Source of the DNA: a virus
Strand: one strand, 5' to 3'
DNA: 45,892 bases
Virus record (IMG/VR): IMGVR_UViG_3300033153_001499
Span: 1 to 45,892 of that record
Shown: piece by piece, positions 6,583 to 16,062 of the stretch
Layout: every line of letters begins with the position of its first letter
How positions within the stretch are numbered: position 1 is the first letter of the stretch
Made by a program: the position numbers and the translations under genes
The notes under the pieces: generated by a model
Databases searched by the model: none
What the model was told of the DNA's origin: nothing
The model's input: the letters and a program-made list of their open reading frames with translations, nothing else

Positions 6583-8798
6583 ATCTAGACTTATACACTA
6601 TAGAAACAAACCTTATACCCAAAACCGTTTTGGTAAATGGGAATAAGCACAAATCCTGGAAATATGGATATAACGAAAAGTATGATGTTGTTATAGTGTC
6701 TAAAGATGGAACATTAGGAGAGGTTTACAATATTCAGGGATTAAAAGTAGGCTTACCATTAGCTCCAAATGGTTTAAAAACCGGTGCAAATAAATGGGAG
6801 GTTCAAGATATTCCCGAAACATTAATAAAGATTAGAAGTATTTTTGAGTGGAACAAAAGAGATGAAGCTTTTAAAAATAAGTGGATTGAATATATTGAAG
6901 GTGAGTTTGATAAACGCGAGGATGGTTATTGGTTTGTAAACAACAACAAGCCTACATATATAACTGGAACTCATTATATGTATCTTCAATGGACTAAAAT
7001 AGATATTGGCAAGCCTGAGTTTAGGGAAGCTAATAGAATTTTTTATTTGTTCTGGGAAGCGTGTGTAGCTGACCACAGATCTTTCGGGATGTGCTATTTA
7101 AAAAATAGGCGTTCCGGTTTTTCATTTATGAGCTCATGTGAAGGAGTGAATACAGCTACTCAGAGTCGTAATTCGCGAATAGGTATACTTTCTAAAACAG
7201 GAACAGATGCTAAAAAAATGTTTACAGACAAGGTGGTTCCAATATCTAATAATTATCCTTTCTTTTTCAAACCCATACAAGATGGTATGGATAAGCCTAA
7301 AACAGAGTTAGGATATAGAGTCCCGGCCTCTAAAATAACAAGAAACAATTTAGATCATGTAGAGGAAGTTAGTTTAGATGGTTTAGATACAGTAATAGAT
7401 TGGAAAAACACCTCTGACAATAGTTATGATGGTGAAAAATTAAAGCGTTTAATTCACGATGAAAGCGGTAAGTGGGAAAGACCGGAAAACATAAAGAACA
7501 ACTGGCGAGTAACTAAAACCTGTTTGCGTCTAGGTCGTAAAATCGTAGGAAAATGTTTAATGGGTTCTACGTCTAATGCTTTAGATAAAGGGGGGCAAAA
7601 CTTTAAGGATTTGTATGAAGACGCTAAAGTTGAAACTAGGAATGCTAATGGTCAAACTAAAACGGGACTATACGCACTATTTATCCCTATGGAATGGAAT
7701 TTTGAGGGATATTTAGATGAGTATGGTATGCCTGTTTTTTACACACCTGAAACCCCCGTGAGAGGTATAGATGGGGAAATGATAAAGACGGGAGTTATTG
7801 ATTATTGGAATAATGAAGTAGAATCATTAAAAAATGATGCAGACGCTTTAAATGAGTTTTATCGTCAATTCCCTAGAACAGAAGAGCATGCGTTTAGAGA
7901 TGAGAGTAAGAATTCACTATTTAATTTGACTAAGATTTATCAACAAATGGATTACAATGATAATTTAGTTAAGTCTCATTATTTAACAAGAGGAAGATTT
8001 CATTGGAAAAATGGAGAAAAAGATACAGAAGTAATTTGGGAGCCCGACAATCACGGGAGATTTTTAGTTTCATGGCTTCCGCCAGCCCACTTACAAAACC
8101 GAATACAATTTAGGAGAGGCGTGAAGTATCCTGGTAATGAGCATATTGGGGCTTTTGGTTGTGATCCTTATGACATATCCGCGACAGTAGATGGAAGGGG
8201 GTCTAATGGTTCGCTGCATGGAAAAACAAGCTTTACTTTAGATGAGGCGCCTAGTGATGAGTTTTTTTTAGAATATGTAGCTCGACCTCAAACAGCGGAG
8301 ATATTTTTTGAAGAAGTGTTAATGGCTTGTGTGTTTTACGGAATGCCTGCCTTAATTGAGAATAACAAAACCCGACTATTATATCATTTTAAAAACAGAG
8401 GTTATAGGGGGTTTTCTATGAATAGGATAGATAAGAAATTTAATAAGCTATCTAACTCTGAAAAGGAATTAGGAGGAATGCCAAACTCTTCGGAAGATAT
8501 AAAACAAGCTCACGCTTCATCTATTGAGACTTATATTGAAAGGAGAGTAGGATTAGATTTGTCAGAAAGATATCGTGATCCAGACGAAATGGGCTCTATG
8601 TATTTTAATAGAACCTTAAAGGATTGGGCTAGATTTGACATTAACAAACGAACTAAATTTGATGCCTCTATTAGTTCAGGATTAGCCATTATGGCCACGC
8701 AAAAACATGTTTATACACCTCAACGGCAAGAGTCAAAAATAAGCATTAACTTTGCAAAGTATAAAAACACAGGAATGGTTAGTGAAATTATAAAGTAA
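6579..8798 (+). CDS. terL: Terminase large subunit
   Basis: A 739-aa packaging motor. The ATPase part has a divergent P-loop (K175-NRRSGFS, like the K-RR-G-S P-loop of crAss-type TerL) and Walker B (L291-IHDES, D294/E295). The C-terminal RNase H-like nuclease begins with GAFGCDPYD (first catalytic Asp, D529), followed by ALIENNKTR and a late SSEDIKQAH segment that would supply further metal ligands. The enzyme cuts concatemers and pumps DNA into the procapsid via the portal encoded 1 base downstream. Its length exceeds the common 500-600 aa and fits crAss-like terminases. Start ATG overlaps the upstream TerS stop. Confidence 0.9.
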   Translation: MNLDLYTIETNLIPKTVLVNGNKHKSWKYGYNEKYDVVIVSKDGTLGEVYNIQGLKVGLPLAPNGLKTGANKWEVQDIPETLIKIRSIFEWNKRDEAFKNKWIEYIEGEFDKREDGYWFVNNNKPTYITGTHYMYLQWTKIDIGKPEFREANRIFYLFWEACVADHRSFGMCYLKNRRSGFSFMSSCEGVNTATQSRNSRIGILSKTGTDAKKMFTDKVVPISNNYPFFFKPIQDGMDKPKTELGYRVPASKITRNNLDHVEEVSLDGLDTVIDWKNTSDNSYDGEKLKRLIHDESGKWERPENIKNNWRVTKTCLRLGRKIVGKCLMGSTSNALDKGGQNFKDLYEDAKVETRNANGQTKTGLYALFIPMEWNFEGYLDEYGMPVFYTPETPVRGIDGEMIKTGVIDYWNNEVESLKNDADALNEFYRQFPRTEEHAFRDESKNSLFNLTKIYQQMDYNDNLVKSHYLTRGRFHWKNGEKDTEVIWEPDNHGRFLVSWLPPAHLQNRIQFRRGVKYPGNEHIGAFGCDPYDISATVDGRGSNGSLHGKTSFTLDEAPSDEFFLEYVARPQTAEIFFEEVLMACVFYGMPALIENNKTRLLYHFKNRGYRGFSMNRIDKKFNKLSNSEKELGGMPNSSEDIKQAHASSIETYIERRVGLDLSERYRDPDEMGSMYFNRTLKDWARFDINKRTKFDASISSGLAIMATQKHVYTPQRQESKISINFAKYKNTGMVSEIIK

Positions 8799-8799
8799 A

Positions 8800-11226
8800 A
8801 TGAAGGAAATAAAAACAATTTTAAATCCAATTAACTTTCCAAATCAACTTGCAACAGATGCGGAAAAAGCAACTGAAGACTACGGGTTAAGAATAGGTCA
8901 AGCTATTCAGTATGAATGGTTTAAGAGAGATGGACAGTCGTGTAGGTATTGGAGTAGATGGATGGAGTTTAATAATAGACGGCTCTATGCTAGAGGAGAG
9001 CAAAGTATCGCTAAGTATAAAAAAGAATTCGCAGTTGATGGGGATATATCTTACTTAAATCTAGACTGGACTCCAGTTCCTATTATTCCTAAGTTTGTAG
9101 ATATTGTAGTTAACGGAATGAGTGACAGGCTTTTTACTGTTAAAGCTTTTGCTCAAGACGCTTTAGCTGCTGAAGCTAGAAATGCATATCAAGAAAACAT
9201 TGAAAAAGACATGGTTGCAAAACCATTGTTAATGCAAGCAGACGAACAATTAGGAGTGGATATTTTTAACACACCTAAAGAAGATTTACCCGAAAGCTCG
9301 GAAGAGCTACAGCTCCACATGCAACTTAATTATAAGCCAGCTATAGAAATTGCTGAAGAAGAGGGGTTGAGTACGATTTTTGAAATGAATCATTATGAGG
9401 ATATTCAAAAAAGAACCAATTATGATATGAGTGTCATAGGTATGGGTGTCAATAAGCATTCATTTTATCCAGGAACGGGTGTAAAAATTGATTATGTAGA
9501 CCCCGCTACTTTTGTGTGGAGCTACACAGAAGATCCTTTCTTTAAGGATTGTTTTTATTTTGGAGAAGTAAAGCAAGTTCCCTTAACTGAGTTATTGAAA
9601 ATAAAGCCTGATTTAACTAGAGATGAATTAAAAGAAATTCAAGAACTGGGGTCTGCGTGGTTTAATTATTATGGAATGATTAGACCTTACATGAATGATT
9701 TGTTTAATAAGGATGTGGTTACATTACTTTATTTTAATTACAAAACATTTACCAATGTAGTTCATAAGAAAAAGAAGAAAGAGAATGGTGGCGACAGGGT
9801 TATATTAAGAGATGAAGGATTTAATCCGCCAGAAGAAACGGAAAACTTCTCTAAAATTCACCAAAAAGATGAGGTGTGGTATGAAGGTATAATGGTAATG
9901 GGTAGTAGTTATTTACTTCAATGGGAAATAGCTGAAAACATGGTAAAACCTGATTCTGCCACTCAAAGAGTAAGACCAAACTATGTGTTGTGTGCTCCAA
10001 GAATGTATAAAGGAGCTATTGATTCTTTAGTTAAAAGAATGATACCATTTGCGGATTTGATTCAAATGACACACCTGAAACTACAACAAGTAATTTCTCG
10101 AGTGGTGCCAGATGGTATATTCATAGATGCTGATGGATTAAATGAAGTAGATTTAGGAACGGGCGCTGCTTACAATCCAGAAGACGCTCTTAAGTTGTAT
10201 TTTCAAACGGGTAGTGTTATTGGTAGAAGTTTTACTCAAGATGGAGAGTTTAATCATGGGAAAATTCCTATTCAAGAACTAGGAACAAGTAGTGGCCAAC
10301 AAAAAATGGCCGCTTTAATTGGTAACTACAATCATTATCTAAATATGATAAGGGACGTGACCGGACTTAATGAAGCTAGGGACGCCTCTACACCTGATCC
10401 TAATTCGTTAGTTGGTCTACAGAAATTAGCAGCCCTTAACTCAAACACTGCTACTAGGCATATATTGGACGCTAGTTTATTCATTACTAGGACATTAGCT
10501 GAAGATTTATCTTGTCGTATTTCTGATATATTAGAATACGCTTCATTTAGAAATCAATTTGCTAACCAGATAGGTAAAAATAATGTAGCAATCTTAGAAG
10601 ATATAAAAAATCTTTACCTACATGACTTTGGTATTTTCATTGAAGTGTCTCCAGATGAAGAACAAAAATCTCAACTTGAAGCTAACATCCAAATGGCTCT
10701 TAGTAGAGATCAGATAGATTTAGAAGATGCAATTGATATTAGGGAGGTTAAAAACCTAAAAGTAGCTAATCAGTTACTTAAGTTGAAAAGAAAAAGAAAA
10801 GAAGAAAGGGATCAAGCAAGAGAAAATGAGAAAATGCAAATGCAAGGAGAGGTTAATCAACAATCTGCTCAAGCTGCGGCATCTGCTAAAATGGAACAAA
10901 TTCAAGCTCAAGCTCAAGCTGATATTCAAGTTCAAGAAATGGAGGCTGCTTTTCAAATTAAAAAAATGCAAGGAGAGGCTCAATTGAAAAAAGATTTAAT
11001 GAAGGTAGAGTTTGAGTATAATATGCAACTAAGAAAGGTAGACTCAGACAACATTAAAGGGAGAGAAGAGATGAAAGAAAAGGCAAAAGATAAAAGAATA
11101 AGCTTAAACAACTCTGAACAATCTCAACTTATTGAACAAAGACAAAATAAAGGACAGCCTAAGAATTTTGAATCTAATGAAGATAGTTTAGATGGTTTTG
11201 ATTTTTCTGAATTTAATCCACGTTAA
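8800..11226 (+). CDS. Portal protein
   Basis: An 808-aa protein forming the dodecameric DNA entry ring. It lies immediately after TerL. A conserved-looking crown/stem section (about residues 515-560) reads VTGLNEARDASTPDPNSLVG then a helix with NSNTATRHI, a signature I associate with crAss-like portals. The C-terminal 170 residues are a long Gln/Ala/Lys-rich coiled coil with a repeated QAQAQ motif, ending in an acidic segment (SNEDSLDGFDF). The long helical tail could form the portal barrel that projects into the capsid. Large size (usually 500-700 aa in other phages) again fits the crAss-like group. Confidence 0.88.
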   Translation: MKEIKTILNPINFPNQLATDAEKATEDYGLRIGQAIQYEWFKRDGQSCRYWSRWMEFNNRRLYARGEQSIAKYKKEFAVDGDISYLNLDWTPVPIIPKFVDIVVNGMSDRLFTVKAFAQDALAAEARNAYQENIEKDMVAKPLLMQADEQLGVDIFNTPKEDLPESSEELQLHMQLNYKPAIEIAEEEGLSTIFEMNHYEDIQKRTNYDMSVIGMGVNKHSFYPGTGVKIDYVDPATFVWSYTEDPFFKDCFYFGEVKQVPLTELLKIKPDLTRDELKEIQELGSAWFNYYGMIRPYMNDLFNKDVVTLLYFNYKTFTNVVHKKKKKENGGDRVILRDEGFNPPEETENFSKIHQKDEVWYEGIMVMGSSYLLQWEIAENMVKPDSATQRVRPNYVLCAPRMYKGAIDSLVKRMIPFADLIQMTHLKLQQVISRVVPDGIFIDADGLNEVDLGTGAAYNPEDALKLYFQTGSVIGRSFTQDGEFNHGKIPIQELGTSSGQQKMAALIGNYNHYLNMIRDVTGLNEARDASTPDPNSLVGLQKLAALNSNTATRHILDASLFITRTLAEDLSCRISDILEYASFRNQFANQIGKNNVAILEDIKNLYLHDFGIFIEVSPDEEQKSQLEANIQMALSRDQIDLEDAIDIREVKNLKVANQLLKLKRKRKEERDQARENEKMQMQGEVNQQSAQAAASAKMEQIQAQAQADIQVQEMEAAFQIKKMQGEAQLKKDLMKVEFEYNMQLRKVDSDNIKGREEMKEKAKDKRISLNNSEQSQLIEQRQNKGQPKNFESNEDSLDGFDFSEFNPR

Positions 11227-11244
11227 TCTTAAAAAAAAGTTTAT

Positions 11245-11252
11245 TATCTTTG
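11245..11252 (+). promoter_or_regulatory. TATCTTTG promoter for the scaffold-capsid genes
   Basis: A TATCTTTG -7 box in a T-rich stretch between the portal stop (11224-11226) and the ATG at 11273, 20 bases before the start. No convincing TTG -33 element lies at the usual distance. The major capsid gene has no box of its own, so it is probably transcribed from here. Confidence 0.65.
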
Positions 11253-11272
11253 TATAACTTAAATATAATATA

Positions 11273-12349
11273 ATGGATAAAATACAAGTAAAAATAGTAG
11301 ATGACACTATAGAAGATAAAGGGGTTCAGCAAATTGAACAAGAGTTGGTAGATAAACACAACAAAGAAGTTGCTGAAGCTAATGAAGAATTAAAAGAAGA
11401 AAACCCTGAAACGGAGGGTATAAATGACGTTGACGTTCTTTCATATATTAAAAATAGATACGATAGAGATATCAAATCTATTGATGAGTTGTTTGACGCG
11501 AGACAACAAAATGAAGAGTTACCAGAAGATGTGGCTAGTTTTTTTCAATTTAAAAAAGAAACAGGTCGAGGAATGGAGGACTTTTTAAAAGCGCAACAAG
11601 ATGTAGAAGATATTTCAGATACTGATTTAATTTCTAATTATTGGAGCGACACTCAACCTCACTTAGACGGAGAAGATATAAAATTTGAATTTAATAATAA
11701 ATTTGGATTTAATCCGGATGAAGATGATGAGTCTTTTGTAAGGGAGAGAAAAATCGCTAGAAAAGCAGAACTTGCTAAAGCTAAGAAACACTTTAAAGAG
11801 CTTCAAGATAAATACAAAACACCTTTATTTGAGTCAAATACTGGTGAATTTACCTCGGAAGATCACAAAGAATTTCTAGCTTACAAGGAAGCTCAAAACC
11901 AAGCACGCACCCAGCAAGAAGAAAGAAGCCGGTATTTTACCGAAAAAACTAATGATGTTTTTAATGATGAGTTTGAAGGTTTCAACTTTACTATTAATGA
12001 CAACACTTTTTCATATAAACCGGGGGATGCTAATAAAATGCGTGAATCACAATCTGATTTACAAAATTTTATGAAGCAACATTTAACTGATGAAGGGTAT
12101 ATTGCAGACGCTAGAAAGTATCATAGAGCCTTAGCGGCAGCTATGAACCCAGATGCATTTGCAAGATATTTTTACGAGCAGGGTCAGTCGGATCAAGTTA
12201 CCGAATCAGCTAAAAGATCAAAAAACATTAACATGGGAGATGATTTAAGGCGATCACCACAAGGAAAAATTTCTAGTGGTTTCAAGGTAGCAAGTGTTCC
12301 TACTAGTCACGGTAATGGGCTACGAATAAGAAGTAAAAATAAAAACTAA
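11273..12349 (+). CDS. Putative scaffolding protein
   Basis: A 358-aa, very acidic, helical protein with coiled-coil-like stretches (QQIEQELVDKHNKEVAEANE; KKHFKELQDKYKTP) placed between portal and major capsid genes, the standard position of capsid scaffolds. The C-terminal ~40 residues turn basic (AKRSKNINMGDDLRRSP, then RIRSKNKN), which is typical of scaffolds whose basic C-terminus docks to the capsid shell, as in P22. No protease signature is visible. It is the first gene behind the promoter at 11245 and is followed by an A-rich leader and the major capsid gene 18 bases downstream. Confidence 0.7.
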   Translation: MDKIQVKIVDDTIEDKGVQQIEQELVDKHNKEVAEANEELKEENPETEGINDVDVLSYIKNRYDRDIKSIDELFDARQQNEELPEDVASFFQFKKETGRGMEDFLKAQQDVEDISDTDLISNYWSDTQPHLDGEDIKFEFNNKFGFNPDEDDESFVRERKIARKAELAKAKKHFKELQDKYKTPLFESNTGEFTSEDHKEFLAYKEAQNQARTQQEERSRYFTEKTNDVFNDEFEGFNFTINDNTFSYKPGDANKMRESQSDLQNFMKQHLTDEGYIADARKYHRALAAAMNPDAFARYFYEQGQSDQVTESAKRSKNINMGDDLRRSPQGKISSGFKVASVPTSHGNGLRIRSKNKN

Positions 12350-12367
12350 AATTTAAAATTTAAAATT
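12350..12367 (+). promoter_or_regulatory. A/T-only capsid leader with AAAATTT repeats
   Basis: The 18 bases before the major capsid ATG are all A or T and consist of reiterated AAATTTA units with no Shine-Dalgarno sequence. A-rich leaders of this kind support efficient initiation in Bacteroidetes and are fitting for the most abundant virion protein. Confidence 0.4.
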
Positions 12368-13789
12368 ATGGCATTAAATGTACCAGGGTTTCAATTAGAG
12401 CCCTCAGCGGAGAAAATCGCTACTGCCTCAAATTATATCACAGATTTTAATTTTATGAATCAGTATTTACCTGATACATACGAGAAAGAATTTGAGAGAT
12501 ATGGTAATAGAACGATTTCGTCCTTCCTTAGAATGGTTGGCGCTGAAATGCCTACTAACTCTGACCTTATTAAATGGGCGGAACAAGGTAGGTTACACAC
12601 CAAATATGAAGGTTGCACTTTTGGCGCGTTTGCGGCAGGGCAACAAACTTTTACTGTAGCAGGTGGTGCAAATTGCAACTTTAGAGTTGGACAAACAGTA
12701 ATGTTGTCTTCTGAGCAAGTAGCAAGTGAATCAGCAAAAGCACTAATCGTAACAGCAGCTTTAAATTCTTCAACTTTTACAGTGGCTTACTACGATGCTT
12801 TGGTAGCGAGTCCTTTTACAGGGGCTACATTAGGAGTTACTGCTTTCGTTTATGGTTCTGAGTTCCGACAAGGAACTGCCGGAATGGAAGATTCTTTAGA
12901 GGCTCAAGATGAGTTCTTTGACAACAAACCAATTATCATTAAGGACAAGTACATTGTATCTGGTTCTGACATGGCTCAAATTGGTTGGGTTGAAATTACA
13001 ACAGAGAACGGAGCAAACGGATATCTATGGTATTTGAAATCAGAACACGAAACTAGACTTCGTTATGATGATTATCTAGAAATGTCAATGATTGAAGGTA
13101 TCCCTGCTGAAGCGGGATCTGGAGCAGCAACTGCATTAAATGCAACGACAGCATATCCAGCTGGTTCGGTATTGGATGTAGGCGCGGGTACGCAAGGTCT
13201 TTTTGACGCTGTAGAACAACGTGGAAACGTATGGACTGGAGCTGGACCTGTTGCTTTAGCTGACTGGGATACAATTGTAGACCGTTTAGATAAGCAAGGA
13301 TCTATTCAAGAGAATGTAGTGTTTGTTAATAGAGATTTCGGTTTTGACATAGATGATATGTTAGCTGCTCAAAACTCTTATGGCGCAGGCGGTACTTCTT
13401 TTGGACTGTTTGATAATGATGAGGAAATGGCTCTTAATTTAGGTTTTACAGGGTTTAGAAGAGGTTACGACTTCTACAAAACTGACTGGAAATATCTAAA
13501 TGATATTACTTTAAGAGGTGGTCTTGTTGGTGGTAAAGTTAATGGAATTATGGTTCCAGCTGGCTCTACAACTGTATACGATCAAGTTTTAGGTAAAAAC
13601 GCTAAGAGACCATTCTTACACGTTAGATATAGAGCTTCAGAAACTGAAGACAGACGCTACAAAACTTGGTTGACTGGTTCTGCTGGTGGAGCAAGAACAA
13701 GCGATCTAGATGCGATGGAAGTTAACTTCCTATCTGAAAGAGCATTATGTACTTTAGGTGCAAATAACTTTGTGTTATTCAATGCTTAA
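12368..13789 (+). CDS. Major capsid protein
   Basis: A 473-aa protein in the major capsid position: after scaffold, before a strong terminator, with an A-rich leader. It has the mixed alpha/beta content of an HK97-fold shell protein and starts MALNVPGFQLEPSAEKIATA without a visible prohead-cleavage region. A beta-rich insert at about residues 77-155 (AGQQTFTVAGGANCNFRVGQ and on) looks like an added surface domain. The later part has long helical and loop segments (DNKPIIIKDKYIVSGSDMAQ; NVVFVNRDFGFDIDDMLAAQ). The family call is from gene order, size and composition, and is strong in context. Confidence 0.82.
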   Translation: MALNVPGFQLEPSAEKIATASNYITDFNFMNQYLPDTYEKEFERYGNRTISSFLRMVGAEMPTNSDLIKWAEQGRLHTKYEGCTFGAFAAGQQTFTVAGGANCNFRVGQTVMLSSEQVASESAKALIVTAALNSSTFTVAYYDALVASPFTGATLGVTAFVYGSEFRQGTAGMEDSLEAQDEFFDNKPIIIKDKYIVSGSDMAQIGWVEITTENGANGYLWYLKSEHETRLRYDDYLEMSMIEGIPAEAGSGAATALNATTAYPAGSVLDVGAGTQGLFDAVEQRGNVWTGAGPVALADWDTIVDRLDKQGSIQENVVFVNRDFGFDIDDMLAAQNSYGAGGTSFGLFDNDEEMALNLGFTGFRRGYDFYKTDWKYLNDITLRGGLVGGKVNGIMVPAGSTTVYDQVLGKNAKRPFLHVRYRASETEDRRYKTWLTGSAGGARTSDLDAMEVNFLSERALCTLGANNFVLFNA

Positions 13790-13809
13790 TTAGATTTCTA
13801 ATATAACCC

Positions 13810-13840
13810 AAAGCCCCATGTAATGTGGGGCTTTAATTTT
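13810..13840 (+). terminator. Intrinsic terminator after the capsid gene
   Basis: A perfect 9-bp inverted repeat (AAAGCCCCA 13810-13818 / TGGGGCTTT 13826-13834) with a 7-base loop, followed by AATTTT. The U-tract is interrupted, so it may be partly leaky; no new promoter is visible before the next gene at 13862, which suggests that read-through at a lowered level supplies the next gene. Confidence 0.75.
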
Positions 13841-13861
13841 AATACAATAAAATATAATATA

Positions 13862-14611
13862 ATGAAACCAAAAAAATTTACACCTCAAGATAGGATTTAT
13901 CGTCTTAAGACAAAACAAACTCCTTTAGCGCTATTAATCGACACAGGAAGCGCAAAAAAGAAACCCCTCATTGTGTGGGATGAAGAAAAACAAGAAAATA
14001 GAGCTATTCGTTACGCAGCTAATCAACGTACATGTTATGTAGATGAGCAAGATGGAAATGCTGTTTTATCACCTATTATTTTTGAAGATGGTTTTTTAAT
14101 GGTCCCTAAAACCAATCCAGTCTTACAACAGTTCTTGCAAATGCACCCAAGAAACAATTCATTGTTTGAAGAGGTTAATGAAGAAGCTAATGCTAGTGAG
14201 GAATTACACTATATGGATATGCAAGATGAGGCTAGGCAAATAGCTAAAGACTTGACTATAGATCAAACCGAAATGATTGCTAGAATTTTAATGGGAAGTG
14301 AAGTAGAAAACTTAAAAAGCTCAGAATTAAGGAGAGATGTTAGGTTGTACGCAACTCAAAATCCAGGAGAGTTTTTAGAACTTTTAGATGATCCAGACAT
14401 TAAATTAGAAAACGTAGTAGCTAAAGCATTAGATGGTAGATATATCGCTTATAGAAACAACAAAAGAGATATTCACTGGAACTTAAAAGAGAATAAAAAA
14501 AGACTCATAACGGTACCTAAAGATGTAGAGCCTAACAGAGCTTTAGTGTCTTATTTATTATCTGAAGAAGGGGAAGAAGCTTTAACTATACTTGAAAAAT
14601 TAGTTGAATAA
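13862..14611 (+). CDS. Accessory head protein, 249 aa
   Basis: A 249-aa protein. The ATG at 13862 (MKPKKFTPQDRIYRLK) is preferred over an upstream in-frame ATG at 13823, which lies inside the terminator hairpin. The protein has an N-terminal beta-rich section, a central acidic helical region (DEARQIAKDLTIDQTEMIAR) and a C-terminal helical segment. It sits directly after the capsid gene, where crAss-like phages carry auxiliary capsid or cargo proteins. No motif shows an enzymatic role. Expression is probably lower than that of the capsid gene because of the terminator between them. Confidence 0.5.
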   Translation: MKPKKFTPQDRIYRLKTKQTPLALLIDTGSAKKKPLIVWDEEKQENRAIRYAANQRTCYVDEQDGNAVLSPIIFEDGFLMVPKTNPVLQQFLQMHPRNNSLFEEVNEEANASEELHYMDMQDEARQIAKDLTIDQTEMIARILMGSEVENLKSSELRRDVRLYATQNPGEFLELLDDPDIKLENVVAKALDGRYIAYRNNKRDIHWNLKENKKRLITVPKDVEPNRALVSYLLSEEGEEALTILEKLVE

Positions 14612-14625
14612 TTTTGTTATCTTTG
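14592..14625 (+). promoter_or_regulatory. Bacteroidetes-type promoter, TTG-N23-TATCTTTG
   Basis: A TATCTTTG -7 box (14618-14625) with a TTG at 14592-14594 (23-base spacer, slightly long), overlapping the 3' end of the accessory head gene. It is 30 bases before the ATG at 14656. Confidence 0.65.
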
Positions 14626-14655
14626 TTAAATATTAATAACTAAAAACTTTTAAAA

Positions 14656-15159
14656 ATGTCTAATTATATTTCAATACCTGTTGCCGCATCACCAGCTTCT
14701 GGAACAACTTCAGGAACATCCGCTGATCAATTAGTTGATGCAGGGCAAGATTTTTTAACCTCAGTCACTGTAGGTGATGTAGTGTGGAACACCACTGATG
14801 AAACATCAGCTATTGTTACTAATGTAGTAGATGATGATACGCTAGATCTTTCTGATGATATTATAGTGAGTGGAAATACTTTTATCATATTATCTCCTAC
14901 CGAAGTGGCTTCTAGTCAACTTGTGAACGGTGAGTTAGTTGTTTTAGTGGTTGCGTCTAGCACTATTGAAACAGTTCTATCTCTAGGTACAGCAGCTAAC
15001 AACACTGTAACTATTGCACACGCTCCTAACGCAAACGCAGCGGAACTTATTCAGGACGCTATTTTAGCTCCTAAACAAAACACTAGACCTTACCAACCTA
15101 ATGCTTCAGTAGAAGGTGGTTCAGATGGTCTATTAGTTGAATCTATAGCTGTAAGTTAA
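14656..15159 (+). CDS. Putative capsid decoration or vertex protein
   Basis: A 167-aa, Thr/Ser/Val/Asp-rich beta protein. A small barrel-like module (TVGDVVWNTTDETSAIVTNV, then DTLDLSDDII) is of the 'GDxV...' type that also occurs inside the tail protein at 16979. No cysteines or membrane segments. It has its own promoter at 14618 and is closed by an intrinsic terminator at 15211, so it is an independent transcription unit of one gene, as expected for a protein needed in high copy. Head decoration or head-fibre assignment is inferred from position, size and composition. Confidence 0.5.
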   Translation: MSNYISIPVAASPASGTTSGTSADQLVDAGQDFLTSVTVGDVVWNTTDETSAIVTNVVDDDTLDLSDDIIVSGNTFIILSPTEVASSQLVNGELVVLVVASSTIETVLSLGTAANNTVTIAHAPNANAAELIQDAILAPKQNTRPYQPNASVEGGSDGLLVESIAVS

Positions 15160-15164
15160 TTGTT

Positions 15165-15188
15165 TGCCTGTATTTAATTAGGCATTTT
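15165..15188 (+). terminator. Possible weak terminator hairpin
   Basis: TGCCT (15165-15169) and AGGCA (15180-15184) flank a 10-base A/T-rich loop, followed by TTTT. It is weak (5 bp) and lies directly before the stronger hairpin at 15211; it may back up termination of the decoration gene. Confidence 0.3.
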
Positions 15189-15210
15189 GTAATGGCAATT
15201 CAAGAGAAGG

Positions 15211-15239
15211 GCACTCCAAAAAGAGTGCTCTTTTTTTTG
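15211..15239 (+). terminator. Intrinsic terminator abutting the next promoter
   Basis: GCACTC/GAGTGC stem (15211-15216 and 15223-15228, loop CAAAAA) followed by TC and eight T residues. It is a textbook rho-independent terminator and ends two bases before the TATCTTTG box of the next promoter. Confidence 0.85.
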
Positions 15240-15240
15240 T

Positions 15241-15248
15241 TATCTTTG
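15241..15248 (+). promoter_or_regulatory. TATCTTTG promoter for the neck and tail genes
   Basis: A TATCTTTG -7 box starting one base after the terminator's last G/T. No TTG -33 element can exist at the normal distance because the terminator hairpin occupies it. The next ATG is at 15265, leaving a leader of about 10 bases at most. Confidence 0.6.
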
Positions 15249-15264
15249 TAGGAAATGATTCCTA

Positions 15265-16062
15265 ATGATAAATGAAGTCCGTAATACAGTCCTAGCTCTT
15301 CTTAATAAAAACAACAATGGATACTTAACTCCAGAAGAGTTTAATTTATTAGCCAAGCAAGCTCAGTTAGAGATATATGAAGCATACTTCTATAACTATA
15401 ACGATTGGTTAAATAAACGTAACGCTAGAGTTTCTAATAGTGAATCAGCAGATATTGCTAGAGGATACATAGAAGTAATAGATGGTTTCAGAGAACCTAA
15501 TGTACAATTAACTAAAGGGCTTTTAGGTAACGGATACTTTGAACTACCTAATAACTGGTATACTGTAGATGATGTTTATTTAGACCCTACAGGATTAGGT
15601 GTTAATTTTGAATCTTTTGTTCAAGCTGATAGAGTGAGCGCTACTAAAGCTTCTAGACTGTTAAGGTCTAACCTAACTACTCCAACTGTTGAATACCCTA
15701 TTTATTTTATGGCTGAGGACACTAACAATCCCCAACCAGGAAACACCACTGAAAGTGGAATTAAATTTTATCCTATTTTCTTAAGCGATGGTGTAACACC
15801 AGTTGACACAGGAGATGTATATATAAACTATGTAAGATATCCTTTGGACCCTAAGTGGACTTATCAAAGTATAGGTGCGGATGGGGATCCTATTTTTGAT
15901 CCAAATCAACCTGATTATCAAGATTTTGAAATACCTCTTGCTGATTTCATAGGTTTGGTTATCAAGATTTTAGAATACTCAGGATTAGTTATTAGAGAGC
16001 AAGAAGTTATGGCTTTCGCTAACTCTGAGGATATGGAAATTACACAACAAGATAATAGCTAA
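15265..16062 (+). CDS. Neck/ring (head-tail adaptor) protein
   Basis: A 265-aa protein, first gene of the neck and tail transcript. The N-terminal helical region (MINEVRNTVLALLNKNNNGYL, trimmed to its first residues as MINEVRNTVLALLNK) and the long beta-rich middle fit the adaptor or 'ring' proteins that join portal and tail in podoviruses. A C-terminal helix (FIGLVIKILEYSGLVI) precedes an acidic tail. Its stop overlaps the next ATG (TAATGG), so the two are coupled. A mini-frame of 6 codons starts at the earlier ATG 15255 in another frame; I regard it as incidental. Confidence 0.55.
   Translation: MINEVRNTVLALLNKNNNGYLTPEEFNLLAKQAQLEIYEAYFYNYNDWLNKRNARVSNSESADIARGYIEVIDGFREPNVQLTKGLLGNGYFELPNNWYTVDDVYLDPTGLGVNFESFVQADRVSATKASRLLRSNLTTPTVEYPIYFMAEDTNNPQPGNTTESGIKFYPIFLSDGVTPVDTGDVYINYVRYPLDPKWTYQSIGADGDPIFDPNQPDYQDFEIPLADFIGLVIKILEYSGLVIREQEVMAFANSEDMEITQQDNS

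Noticed and set aside
13823-13861. Upstream ATG at 13823 for the accessory head gene.
   Set aside because: It lies within the terminator hairpin; the ATG at 13862 has an A/T-rich leader.
15255-15275. Six-codon frame MIPNDK before the ring-protein start.
   Set aside because: Too short, with no coupling or conservation argument; probably incidental.
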